Of a DNA stretch of 21,829 nucleotides, positions 15,126 through 21,829 are shown in pieces. The translations under genes and the position numbers were made by a program. The notes beneath the pieces were generated by a model that worked only from the letters and a program-made list of their open reading frames with translations, made no database searches and was not told the DNA's origin. The stretch is from positions 1 to 21,829 of the forward strand of contig CAAFNG010000043.1 in assembly GCA_900764225.1 (NCBI GenBank), written 5' to 3'. Source of the DNA: Lachnospiraceae bacterium. GTDB taxonomy: Bacteria; Bacillota; Clostridia; Lachnospirales; Lachnospiraceae. Positions within the stretch are counted from its first letter, which is position 1, and the number at the start of each line of letters is the position of its first letter.

Positions 15126-15129
15126 AATT

Positions 15130-16071
15130 ATGGGTGGAGTTGTTGTTTTGCTTGTAGTCATCGTTCTTGTACTGTGGGTACTGGCATCCTGCATCCGTAT
15201 CGTGCCACAGGCGTATGCGGTGGTACTGGAACGCCTGGGAGCTTACAAGGCTACCTGGAGCACAGGAATCCATTTCAAGGTTCCGTTTATTGAGCGTGTT
15301 GCAAGAAGAGTAAACTTAAAAGAGCAGGTTGTGGATTTTCCGCCGCAGCCGGTGATCACCAAGGATAATGTAACCATGCAGATCGATACTGTCGTATTTT
15401 TCCAGATCACAGATCCGAAGCTTTATGCATACGGCGTTGAGAATCCGATCATGGCGATCGAGAACCTTTCTGCTACAACCTTACGTAACATCATCGGTGA
15501 TATGGAGCTTGATGAGACACTGACGTCCCGTGAGGTGATCAACACCAAGATGAGAGCTTCTCTTGATGTAGCCACAGATCCATGGGGAATCAAGGTCAAC
15601 CGTGTTGAACTTAAGAACATCATTCCTCCGGCAGCCATCCAGGATGCCATGGAGAAACAGATGAAGGCAGAGCGTGAGAGACGAGAAGCCATCCTGAAAG
15701 CTGAAGGTGAGAAGCGTTCCACCATTCTTGTTGCAGAGGGTAAAAAACAGTCCGCCATCCTGGATGCCGAGGCTGAGAAGCAGGCAGCTATCCTTCATGC
15801 AGAAGCACAGAAAGAGCGTATGATCAAAGAAGCAGAAGGTCAGGCACAGGCAGTTCTTAAGGTACAGCAGGCAACTGCGGAAGGACTTCGCATGATCAAG
15901 GACGCAGGCGCAGACGAATCCGTTCTTACACTGAAGAGCCTGGAGGCACTTGCGAAGGTTGCCGACGGCAAAGCAACCAAGATCATCATTCCGTCCGAGA
16001 TACAGGGCATCGCAGGGCTGGCAACATCCTTGAAGGAGATTATGACAGATAAACCGGCAGAGCAGAAATAG
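15130..16071 (+). CDS. SPFH/band 7 membrane-scaffold protein (stomatin/QmcA-like)
   Basis: This 313-residue protein has one N-terminal membrane anchor (3-23) and an SPFH domain (about 24-175; NLKEQVVDFPPQPVITKDNV is a family block). A coiled coil follows that is built from an 11-residue repeat: units start at 185, 196, 207, 218, 229 and 240 with the core pattern x-x-x-I-L-x-A-E. The last part (about 250-313) carries LKSLEALAKVADGKATKIIIPSE, a block shared with QmcA and stomatin-like proteins. It should oligomerise into a membrane-bound cage or lattice. AAGGAGGG is eight bases before the ATG. It forms a pair with the NfeD-like gene. argF begins 27 bases later without a visible promoter. Confidence 0.93.
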   Translation: MGGVVVLLVVIVLVLWVLASCIRIVPQAYAVVLERLGAYKATWSTGIHFKVPFIERVARRVNLKEQVVDFPPQPVITKDNVTMQIDTVVFFQITDPKLYAYGVENPIMAIENLSATTLRNIIGDMELDETLTSREVINTKMRASLDVATDPWGIKVNRVELKNIIPPAAIQDAMEKQMKAERERREAILKAEGEKRSTILVAEGKKQSAILDAEAEKQAAILHAEAQKERMIKEAEGQAQAVLKVQQATAEGLRMIKDAGADESVLTLKSLEALAKVADGKATKIIIPSEIQGIAGLATSLKEIMTDKPAEQK

Positions 16072-16098
16072 ATCTGCAGCCATGAGGAGGATATTATT

Positions 16099-17097
16099 AT
16101 GAATCTTAAAGGAAGAAATTTCCTGACACTGAAAGACTTTACACCGGAAGAAATCACCTACATGATCGATCTGGCAGCAGATCTCAAAGCTAAGAAAAAA
16201 GCAGGAGAGCTTCATGAATACTACAGAGGCAAGAACATTGCACTGATTTTTGAAAAGACAAGCACAAGAACACGCTGTTCCTTTGAGGTGGCTGCACATG
16301 ATCTTGGAATGGGTTCCACATATCTTGATCCGACAGGCTCCCAGATCGGAAAGAAAGAGAGCATTGCGGATACAGCAAGAGTTCTCGGAAGAATGTACGA
16401 AGGAATCGAGTACCGTGGATTCGGTCAGGATATCGTTGAGGAGCTTGCAAAGCATGCAGGAGTTCCGGTATGGAATGGTCTGACTAATGAATATCATCCG
16501 ACACAGATGCTTGCAGATATGCTGACAGTACGTGAGCACTTCGGCAAACTGAAAGGTCTGAAGCTTGTATACATGGGCGATGCCCGTTACAACATGGGTA
16601 ACTCCCTGATGATCGTATGCTCCAAGCTTGGCCTTGATTTCGTGGCATGCACCAATAAGAAATACTTCCCGAATGATGAGCTGGTAGCACAGTGCCAGCA
16701 GTGGGCTAAGGAAGCAGGTTCCACAATTACCCTCACAGAAGATGTGGAAGCCGGAACAAAAGATGCAGACATCGTTTACACAGATGTATGGGTATCCATG
16801 GGTGAGCCGGATGAAGTATGGACAGAGCGTATCCATGACCTGACACCATATAAAGTAACAAAACATGTAATGGAGAACGCCGGCGAGAAGGCAATCTTCC
16901 TTCACTGTCTGCCAGCTTTCCATGATCTCAAGACAAAGATCGGTAAGGAGATGGGCGAGCGCTTCAACCTTACAGACATGGAGGTTACAGACGAGGTATT
17001 CGAGTCTCCGCAGTCCAAAGTATTTGATGAGGCCGAGAACCGTATGCACACTATCAAGGCTGTGATCGTTGCAACATTGGGAGAGCCGGAGAAATAA
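16099..17097 (+). CDS. argF: Ornithine carbamoyltransferase
   Basis: The 332-residue cytosolic enzyme joins carbamoyl phosphate and ornithine to citrulline. Carbamoyl phosphate is bound by STRTR (55-59), with HPTQ (133-136) completing the site; ornithine is bound by DVWVSMG (229-235) and HCLPAFHD (269-276). Blocks such as [21 protein letters not shown] and [24 protein letters not shown] resemble E. coli ArgF and catabolic ArcB more than Bacillus ArgF. No arcA, arcC or other arg gene is in the window, so synthesis and degradation of arginine are both possible. GAGGAGG lies about eight bases before the ATG. Its TAA overlaps the ATG of the biotin ligase gene by one base, implying coupled translation of functionally unrelated proteins. 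Confidence 0.94.
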   Translation: MNLKGRNFLTLKDFTPEEITYMIDLAADLKAKKKAGELHEYYRGKNIALIFEKTSTRTRCSFEVAAHDLGMGSTYLDPTGSQIGKKESIADTARVLGRMYEGIEYRGFGQDIVEELAKHAGVPVWNGLTNEYHPTQMLADMLTVREHFGKLKGLKLVYMGDARYNMGNSLMIVCSKLGLDFVACTNKKYFPNDELVAQCQQWAKEAGSTITLTEDVEAGTKDADIVYTDVWVSMGEPDEVWTERIHDLTPYKVTKHVMENAGEKAIFLHCLPAFHDLKTKIGKEMGERFNLTDMEVTDEVFESPQSKVFDEAENRMHTIKAVIVATLGEPEK

Positions 17098-17900
17098 TGC
17101 CAGAGTTATATAATGAAGAGATAATTTCACAGGTAACACATACAAAATGGGCGGGCAAAACCGTCCATTTTGCAAGAGAGATCGATTCTACCAATCTCTG
17201 GGCGAAGCGTGCTTGGAAAGAAGGCGCACAGCATGGAGAACTGTTTGTGTCAGAGTATCAGTCCGCAGGGCGCGGACGTTTTTCAAGACGCTGGAGCGCA
17301 CCGCCGGACAGCTCTGTGATCATGAGCATTCTTCTCTGTCCGGAATTTTCCCCGGTGAAAGCACCGATGCTCACACTTGTCATGGGACTTTCCGTTGCAC
17401 AGGCGGTTGCGGACCTTGGTCTGGATGTAGGAATCAAATGGCCCAATGATGTAGTTGTTTCTCGCAAAAAAATCTGCGGCATTCTTACAGAAATGACGAT
17501 GAAGCAGGATAAGATCGGCTGTGCAGTCATCGGTGTGGGAATTAATGTAAATATGGACAGCTTTCCGGAAGAGATGGCGGACAAAGCAACCTCGCTGTAT
17601 CTGGAGAGCGGACATACCTTTGACAGAGCGCAGGTACTGGGACTTGTGATGAGACATTTTGAGAAAAACTATGAGAGCTTTGTACAGACAGAAGACCTTG
17701 GCGGGCTGAAAGCCGATTATGAGAAGCTGCTTGCAAATCTGGATCAGCCGGTGCGTGTGCTGGATCAGAACAACCCTTATGAGGGGATTGCGAGAGGAAT
17801 TAATCCGGGTGGCGAGCTTCTTGTTGAGAAGGCAGACGGAACTGTTGCGGAAGTAAATTCCGGCGAGGTTTCGGTGCGCGGCCTGTACAGTTACGTGTAA
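17097..17900 (+). CDS. birA: Biotin--[acetyl-CoA carboxylase] ligase, monofunctional
   Basis: This 267-residue enzyme makes biotinyl-AMP and transfers biotin to the lysine of biotin carrier proteins. The catalytic core (about 20-215) has the adenylate loop AGRGRFSRRW (57-66), KWPNDV (114-119), KICGILTE (125-132) and GVGINVN (146-152). A small SH3-like C-terminal domain covers about 218-267. The N-terminal winged helix that makes E. coli and Bacillus BirA a repressor is absent, so this is an enzyme without transcriptional control. The start overlaps the argF stop (TAATG), with GGAG (17088-17091) five bases upstream. The next gene follows after 22 bases. Confidence 0.94.
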   Translation: MPELYNEEIISQVTHTKWAGKTVHFAREIDSTNLWAKRAWKEGAQHGELFVSEYQSAGRGRFSRRWSAPPDSSVIMSILLCPEFSPVKAPMLTLVMGLSVAQAVADLGLDVGIKWPNDVVVSRKKICGILTEMTMKQDKIGCAVIGVGINVNMDSFPEEMADKATSLYLESGHTFDRAQVLGLVMRHFEKNYESFVQTEDLGGLKADYEKLLANLDQPVRVLDQNNPYEGIARGINPGGELLVEKADGTVAEVNSGEVSVRGLYSYV

Positions 17901-17922
17901 GATATAGAATAAAGGAGTTTTT

Positions 17923-18291
17923 ATGTATCAGGATAACATTGTGCTCTGCGGAGCAAGCTCTTATGAGCAGAAGTATTATTTTAATCAGGATTTTGCATCT
18001 CTTCCGGAGGCTGTAAAACAGGAGCTGCAGATCATGTGCGTGCTTTTTACAGAGGACGTAGGCGGAATCCTGACACTGGAATTTGACGAAGACGGAAACC
18101 TGCAGTTCAAGACAGAAGCACTGGAAGCAGACGCCCGTTTCGATGAGATCGGAAGCGCACTGAAGATCAAAGAGCTTCAGCGTGATAAAAAAGAGCTTCT
18201 GGAGTCTCTGGAAATGTATTACAAGGTATTTTTCCTGGGAGATATTCCGGATGAGGAACTGCAGAAAAAAGCAGATGCAGTTGAGGACTGA
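17923..18291 (+). CDS. Conserved clostridial protein of unknown function (DUF6145-like)
   Basis: I do not know a function for this 122-residue acidic protein. It is soluble, with no signal peptide or membrane segment. The opening (MYQDNIVLCGASSYEQKYYF) and the middle (LQIMCVLFTEDVGGILTLEF) look like the family I remember as DUF6145 in Lachnospiraceae and relatives; that name comes from memory and should be checked. The C-terminal 45 residues (about 75-122) are predicted helical and highly charged. AAAGGAG lies eight bases before the ATG. It sits 22 bases after birA and only 3 bases before dusB, whose ribosome binding site is inside it, so it is almost certainly translated and co-transcribed with dusB. 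Confidence 0.8.
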   Translation: MYQDNIVLCGASSYEQKYYFNQDFASLPEAVKQELQIMCVLFTEDVGGILTLEFDEDGNLQFKTEALEADARFDEIGSALKIKELQRDKKELLESLEMYYKVFFLGDIPDEELQKKADAVED

Positions 18292-18294
18292 TCC

Positions 18295-19269
18295 ATGAAG
18301 ATGCAGTGGAACATCGGAGATGTAAAGATCGAGAATCCTTTTGTGCTTGCACCGATGGCCGGGGTGACAGATCTGGCTTTCCGGAAGCTTTGCAAAGAAC
18401 AGGGAGCAGGACTGATCTGCATGGAGATGGTCAGTGCAAAAGCCATTTCCTACCATAACAAAAACACCGAAGCACTGATGGAGATCGATCCCGTGGAGCA
18501 TCCGGTATCCATGCAGCTTTTTGGCAATGAGCCGGAGCTGATGGCAGAGGTGGCAAAAAGCATCGAGGAGCGTCCTTTTGACATTCTTGATATCAATATG
18601 GGATGCCCGGTACCGAAGGTGGTAAATAACGGAGAAGGTTCCGCGCTTCTGAAAGATCCGAAACTGATCGAACAGATCGTGCGAAGTGTTTCCGGTGCAG
18701 TGTCCAAGCCTGTAACTGTGAAGGTCCGCATCGGCTTTGATGAAAATACACCGGTGGATGTGGTGGAGATCGCAAAACGTGTGGAGGATGCAGGAGCAGC
18801 AGCGATCGCAGTTCACGGAAGAACAAGGCAGCAGTACTATTCCGGCCAGGCAGACTGGGAAGCTATCCGCAGAGTGAAGGAAGCGGTAACGATCCCGGTG
18901 ATCGGAAACGGTGATATCGTTTCCCCGGAAAGTGCGGAAGCGATGTTGAAAGAAACCGGCTGTGATGCGGTGATGATCGGCCGCGCAGTCCGTGGGAATC
19001 CATGGATATTCCGGGAACTGAACCACTATTTCCTTACCGGGGAAAAGCTTCCGAAGCCATCCGTGGAGGAGGTTTGTGAGATGATCTTGCGCCATGCACG
19101 AAACCAGATCGAGATCAAGGGTGAATACATCGGAATCCGGGAAATGCGAAAGCACGTTGCCTGGTATACTGCAGGCATGCGTCACAGTGCAGGAATCCGG
19201 AGAGAGTCCAACAATATTGCCAGCTATGAAGAACTGAAAAAGCTTACAGATATGCTTCTGGAACGATGA
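18295..19269 (+). CDS. dusB: tRNA-dihydrouridine synthase (DusB type)
   Basis: The 324-residue flavoenzyme reduces uridines in the tRNA D-loop with NADPH and FMN. The TIM barrel (about 1-245) shows APMAGVTD (19-26), the catalytic cysteine C104 in NMGCPVPK, K143 in [18 protein letters not shown] (174-184), GNGDI (204-208) and GRAVRGNPW (229-237), which hold FMN and substrate. A helical domain (about 250-324) binds tRNA. Its length is normal for the DusB group, which is the main Dus of Firmicutes. GAGG (18283-18286) within the preceding gene is its ribosome binding site. A terminator follows 35 bases after the stop, closing the argF-birA-dusB transcription unit. Confidence 0.95.
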   Translation: MKMQWNIGDVKIENPFVLAPMAGVTDLAFRKLCKEQGAGLICMEMVSAKAISYHNKNTEALMEIDPVEHPVSMQLFGNEPELMAEVAKSIEERPFDILDINMGCPVPKVVNNGEGSALLKDPKLIEQIVRSVSGAVSKPVTVKVRIGFDENTPVDVVEIAKRVEDAGAAAIAVHGRTRQQYYSGQADWEAIRRVKEAVTIPVIGNGDIVSPESAEAMLKETGCDAVMIGRAVRGNPWIFRELNHYFLTGEKLPKPSVEEVCEMILRHARNQIEIKGEYIGIREMRKHVAWYTAGMRHSAGIRRESNNIASYEELKKLTDMLLER

Positions 19270-19304
19270 GAAATATGGGAATCTGAACATCGGAAATATT
19301 TACA

Positions 19305-19344
19305 AAAAAGCCGTGGGAAAATCGCGAATTTTCTGCGGCTTTTT
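19305..19344 (+). terminator. Intrinsic terminator after dusB
   Basis: AAAAAGCCG (19305-19313) pairs with CGGCTTTTT (19336-19344), and GAAAAT (19317-19322) with ATTTTC (19328-19333) above a small internal loop; the apical loop is CGCGA. The T tract lies within the 3' arm, and because A and T tracts mirror each other the element could also work on the opposite strand. Confidence 0.88.
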
Positions 19345-19346
19345 CT

Positions 19347-19367
19347 GCACTTGAGGAGTGCGTTTTT
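19347..19367 (+). terminator. Second, smaller terminator-like hairpin
   Basis: GCACT (19347-19351) and AGTGC (19357-19361) enclose the loop TGAGG and are followed by G and five Ts (19363-19367). It begins two bases after the first terminator, as a possible backup. Confidence 0.4.
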
Positions 19368-19380
19368 CGACGCGGAATGC

Positions 19381-19409
19381 TTGACAATAAAGGGGCTTTT
19401 CGGTATAAT
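19381..19409 (+). promoter_or_regulatory. Consensus promoter of greA-lysS
   Basis: TTGACA (19381-19386) and TATAAT (19404-19409) are both perfect and separated by 17 bases, the optimum. The start would be near 19416, leaving an untranslated leader of about 130 bases before greA. In that leader CTTTTT can pair with AAAAAG around TGGG near 19444-19460; I recognise no known riboswitch or T box. Confidence 0.93.
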
Positions 19410-19544
19410 ACAGGAATTGTGAATATCCTAAGACTTTTCTACCCTTTTTTGGGAAAAAGCCCTCTGGGAACAACAGTAACAGAAATATCCGAAGCTGTAT
19501 TTTTCATAGATAAACAGCACGGTTTTGAAAGGAAGTAAGGCAGA

Positions 19545-20030
19545 ATGGAAGAAGCAAAGAAGAACTTACTCACATACGCAGGACTTAGAAAACTGGAAGA
19601 CGAGCTGCATGATCTTAAAGTAGTTAAAAGAAAAGAAGTTGCAGGAAAGATCAAAGAGGCCAGAGAGCAGGGTGACCTTTCTGAGAACGCTGAGTACGAT
19701 GCAGCAAAAGACGAGCAGAGAGATATCGAGGCACGTATCGAGGAGATCGAGAAGATCCTCAAGAATGCTGAGGTTGTAGTAGAGGATGAAGTAGATCTTG
19801 ACAGAATCAGCGTAGGCTGCAAGGTTAAGGTTCATGATTGCGAGTTTGATGAGGACATGGAGCTGAAGATCGTAGGTTCCACAGAGGCAAACAGCCTTGA
19901 GGGCAAGATCTCCAATGAGTCTCCGGTAGGTAAGGCTCTGATCGGTGCACACACCAATGATGTTGTTGATGTTGAGCTGCCGACAGGAATCGTACAGTAC
20001 AAGGTTCTTGAGATCCAGAGAAACGTATAA
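19545..20030 (+). CDS. greA: Transcription elongation factor GreA
   Basis: The 161-residue factor enters the secondary channel of RNA polymerase and stimulates cleavage of backtracked RNA. The N-terminal coiled coil (about 12-80) carries at its tip GDLSEN (43-48), with D44 and E47 as the acidic pair that positions Mg2+. The C-terminal FKBP-like domain (about 85-161) contains ISNESPVGKALIG, the family signature. The length is typical. TAAGG or AAGGAAG upstream of ATG 19545 supplies the ribosome binding site. It is driven by a perfect consensus promoter and followed by lysS after 60 bases, a gene order common in Clostridia. Confidence 0.97.
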   Translation: MEEAKKNLLTYAGLRKLEDELHDLKVVKRKEVAGKIKEAREQGDLSENAEYDAAKDEQRDIEARIEEIEKILKNAEVVVEDEVDLDRISVGCKVKVHDCEFDEDMELKIVGSTEANSLEGKISNESPVGKALIGAHTNDVVDVELPTGIVQYKVLEIQRNV

Positions 20031-20042
20031 AAAAACATACCC

Positions 20043-20063
20043 GGCGGATCCGGAATATCCGCC
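20043..20063 (+). other. Intercistronic hairpin between greA and lysS
   Basis: GGCGGAT (20043-20049) and ATCCGCC (20057-20063) form a perfect seven-bp stem with the loop CCGGAAT. No T tract follows, so it is not an intrinsic terminator. It could protect the greA message from 3' decay or mark a processing point. Confidence 0.6.
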
Positions 20064-20090
20064 TGACGAATAGATTAAGGAGGCCAAGAG

Positions 20091-21829
20091 GTGGCAGAGC
20101 AGAAGAAGCAGGATGTAAACCAGCTGCTTAAGGTACGCCGTGAGAAACTGGCAGACCTTCAGGCAAACGGCAGGGACCCGTTTCAGATCACAAAATTTGA
20201 TCAGACACATCATTCCCTTGAAGTGAAGAAGCTTTATGAAGAGCATGAGGCAGAGCTTCTCAAGGACCGCAAGGAGCTTGATGTAACAGGTCTTGACGAA
20301 GAACAGGCTAAAGAAGCCCAGAAGAAGGATTATGAAGAAAGAAGAAGCATCATGGACGCAAGCCCGATCCATGTAGCGATCGCAGGACGTATGATGTTCA
20401 AGCGTGTAATGGGAAAAGCTTCTTTCTGCAATATCCAGGATTTACAGGGCAGCATTCAGGTATATGTAGCAAGAGATGCGATCGGAACAGACGCTTATGC
20501 AGATTTCAAGAAATCCGATATCGGTGATATCTTTGGTCTGGAAGGTTTTGCTTTCAGAACAAGAACAGGTGAGATCTCTATCCATGCAGAGAAGATGACT
20601 CTTCTTTCCAAGAGCTTACAGATCCTTCCGGAGAAGTTCCACGGACTGACAGATACAGATACACGTTATCGTCAGAGATACGTAGACCTTATCATGAATC
20701 AGGACAGCAAGAACGTATTTATCAAGCGTTCCCAGATCCTGAAAGAAATCCGTAACTTCCTTGCAGGACGCGACTTTATGGAAGTGGAGACACCAATGCT
20801 GGTTTCCAATGCAGGTGGTGCAGCCGCAAGACCGTTCGAGACACATTACAATGCACTGAACGAGGATGTTAAGCTTCGTATTTCTCTTGAGCTTTATCTG
20901 AAGAGACTGATCGTTGGCGGACTTGAGAGAGTTTATGAGATCGGCCGTGTATTCCGTAATGAGGGTGTTGATACCCGTCACAATCCGGAGTTCACTCTGA
21001 TGGAGCTTTATCAGGCATATACAGATTATGAAGGAATGATGGAACTGACAGAGTCCATGTTCCGTTATCTTGCAGAGAAGGTCTGCGGATCCAGCAAGAT
21101 CTCCTACAATGGTATCGAGATCGATCTTGGCAAGCCTTTCGAGCGTCTTACCATGAACGATGCTATCAAGAAATATGCAGGAGTTGATTTTGATCAGGTT
21201 GAAGACGATGCAGCAGCCAAGAAGCTTGCTGATGAGCATCATATTGAATATGAGGAGCGTCACAAGAAGGGCGATATCGTAAACCTCTTCTTCGAGGAAT
21301 ACTGTGAGAAAGAGCTGATCCAGCCGACATTCATCATGGATCACCCGATCGAGATTTCTCCTCTGACAAAGAAGAAACCTTCTGACCCGACTAAGGTAGA
21401 GCGTTTCGAGCTCTTCATCAATACATGGGAAATGTGTAACGCATATTCTGAGCTGAACGACCCGATCGATCAGAGAGAGCGTTTCAAAGCACAGGATGCT
21501 CTTGCAGATGCCGGTGACGAGGAAGCTAACCACACAGATGAAGACTTCCTGAACGCACTGGAGATTGGTATGCCGCCTACAGGTGGTATCGGATACGGAA
21601 TCGACCGTCTGGTAATGCTTCTGACAGACAGCCAGGCAATTCGTGATGTACTGCTCTTCCCGACAATGAAGTCCCAGGGCGCTGCTAAGAACGAAGCAAA
21701 CAATGCTGCACAGGAAACAAAGCCAGTTGAGAAGATTGATTTTTCCAAAGTAAAAGTTGAGCCATTATTCGAAGAAATGGTTGATTTCGATACTTTCAGC
21801 AAGTCAGATTTCAGAGCTGTAAAGGTAAA
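20091..21829 (+). CDS. lysS: Lysyl-tRNA synthetase, class II (3' end beyond the window)
   Basis: The enzyme charges tRNA-Lys with lysine. The start is GTG 20091 with AAGGAGG (20077-20083) seven bases upstream, and 579 codons are present without a stop. The N-terminal OB-fold (anticodon binding, about 92-185) is followed by the class II core: motif 1 RYRQRYVDLIMN, motif 2 FRNEGVDTRHNPEFT, and motif 3 GGIGYGIDRLVML beginning at 498. Two departures are seen. About 30 extra charged residues (about 60-90, DRKELDVTGLDEEQAKEAQK and onward) precede the OB-fold compared with Bacillus LysS. The chain also continues past the usual end (about 529) into a linker and IDFSKVKVEPLFEEMVDFDT, then FSKSDFRAVKVK at the edge, which resembles the start of the Trbp111/EMAP tRNA-binding domain found at the end of MetRS. 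Confidence 0.95.
   Translation, partial: MAEQKKQDVNQLLKVRREKLADLQANGRDPFQITKFDQTHHSLEVKKLYEEHEAELLKDRKELDVTGLDEEQAKEAQKKDYEERRSIMDASPIHVAIAGRMMFKRVMGKASFCNIQDLQGSIQVYVARDAIGTDAYADFKKSDIGDIFGLEGFAFRTRTGEISIHAEKMTLLSKSLQILPEKFHGLTDTDTRYRQRYVDLIMNQDSKNVFIKRSQILKEIRNFLAGRDFMEVETPMLVSNAGGAAARPFETHYNALNEDVKLRISLELYLKRLIVGGLERVYEIGRVFRNEGVDTRHNPEFTLMELYQAYTDYEGMMELTESMFRYLAEKVCGSSKISYNGIEIDLGKPFERLTMNDAIKKYAGVDFDQVEDDAAAKKLADEHHIEYEERHKKGDIVNLFFEEYCEKELIQPTFIMDHPIEISPLTKKKPSDPTKVERFELFINTWEMCNAYSELNDPIDQRERFKAQDALADAGDEEANHTDEDFLNALEIGMPPTGGIGYGIDRLVMLLTDSQAIRDVLLFPTMKSQGAAKNEANNAAQETKPVEKIDFSKVKVEPLFEEMVDFDTFSKSDFRAVKV

Noticed and set aside
1..21829. CRISPR array, insertion sequence, prophage, toxin-antitoxin or defence island
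   Set aside because: No regularly spaced repeats, transposase, integrase or typical defence domains were found; the XRE gene has no toxin-like partner beside it.

Overview
The window reads as chromosomal DNA of a Gram-positive anaerobe of the Clostridia, most likely Lachnospiraceae. Pointers are the strong AGGAGG-type ribosome binding sites, moderate GC, the neighbourhoods dnaE-pfkA and greA-lysS, a stand-alone CvfB protein, a ktrB-ktrA pair, and a small conserved gene (17923-18291) of a type I know only from Clostridia. All genes supported here lie on the + strand. I see no rRNA, CRISPR array, insertion sequence, prophage or integrase: this is mainly core genome with a short accessory-looking left end.

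Layout. (1) 1-1985: a two-gene signalling operon, a V4R ligand-sensing protein with a complete zinc-site signature and a soluble diguanylate cyclase, behind a good promoter and followed by a stem-loop. (2) 2007-2183: promoter, tRNA-Gln(CUG) and terminator. (3) 2225-3752: an acyl-ACP thioesterase and an AraD-type sugar-phosphate epimerase. (4) 3791-4114: a small XRE regulator preceded by three copies of one octamer, two forming a dyad. (5) 4156-6189: promoter, lysine riboswitch with terminator, then an NhaC-family transporter that is probably a lysine permease. (6) 6194-7215: CvfB S1 RNA-binding protein and an elaborate hairpin. (7) 7236-14654: dnaE, pfkA, ktrB, ktrA and a SPOUT rRNA/tRNA methyltransferase, closely packed. 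(8) 14685-16071: NfeD-like protein and SPFH protein, a membrane-microdomain pair. (9) 16099-19344: ornithine carbamoyltransferase, biotin ligase, a small conserved protein of unknown role, tRNA-dihydrouridine synthase, terminator. (10) 19381-21829: a consensus promoter, greA, an intercistronic hairpin and lysS, which runs off the right edge.

How it fits together. Much of the right part is growth housekeeping: replication, glycolysis, K+ homeostasis, translation and RNA modification, transcription elongation. Lysine appears twice, as a riboswitch-controlled transporter and as lysyl-tRNA synthetase. The least ordinary items are the V4R/diguanylate cyclase pair, the operator-like repeats before the XRE gene, the riboswitch-transporter unit, a DnaE with an apparently intact PHP metal site, the cvfB-dnaE hairpin, and a LysS with an internal insertion and the start of a C-terminal tRNA-binding-like domain. 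I do not see a clearly new multi-gene system; the V4R/GGDEF pair is the nearest candidate.
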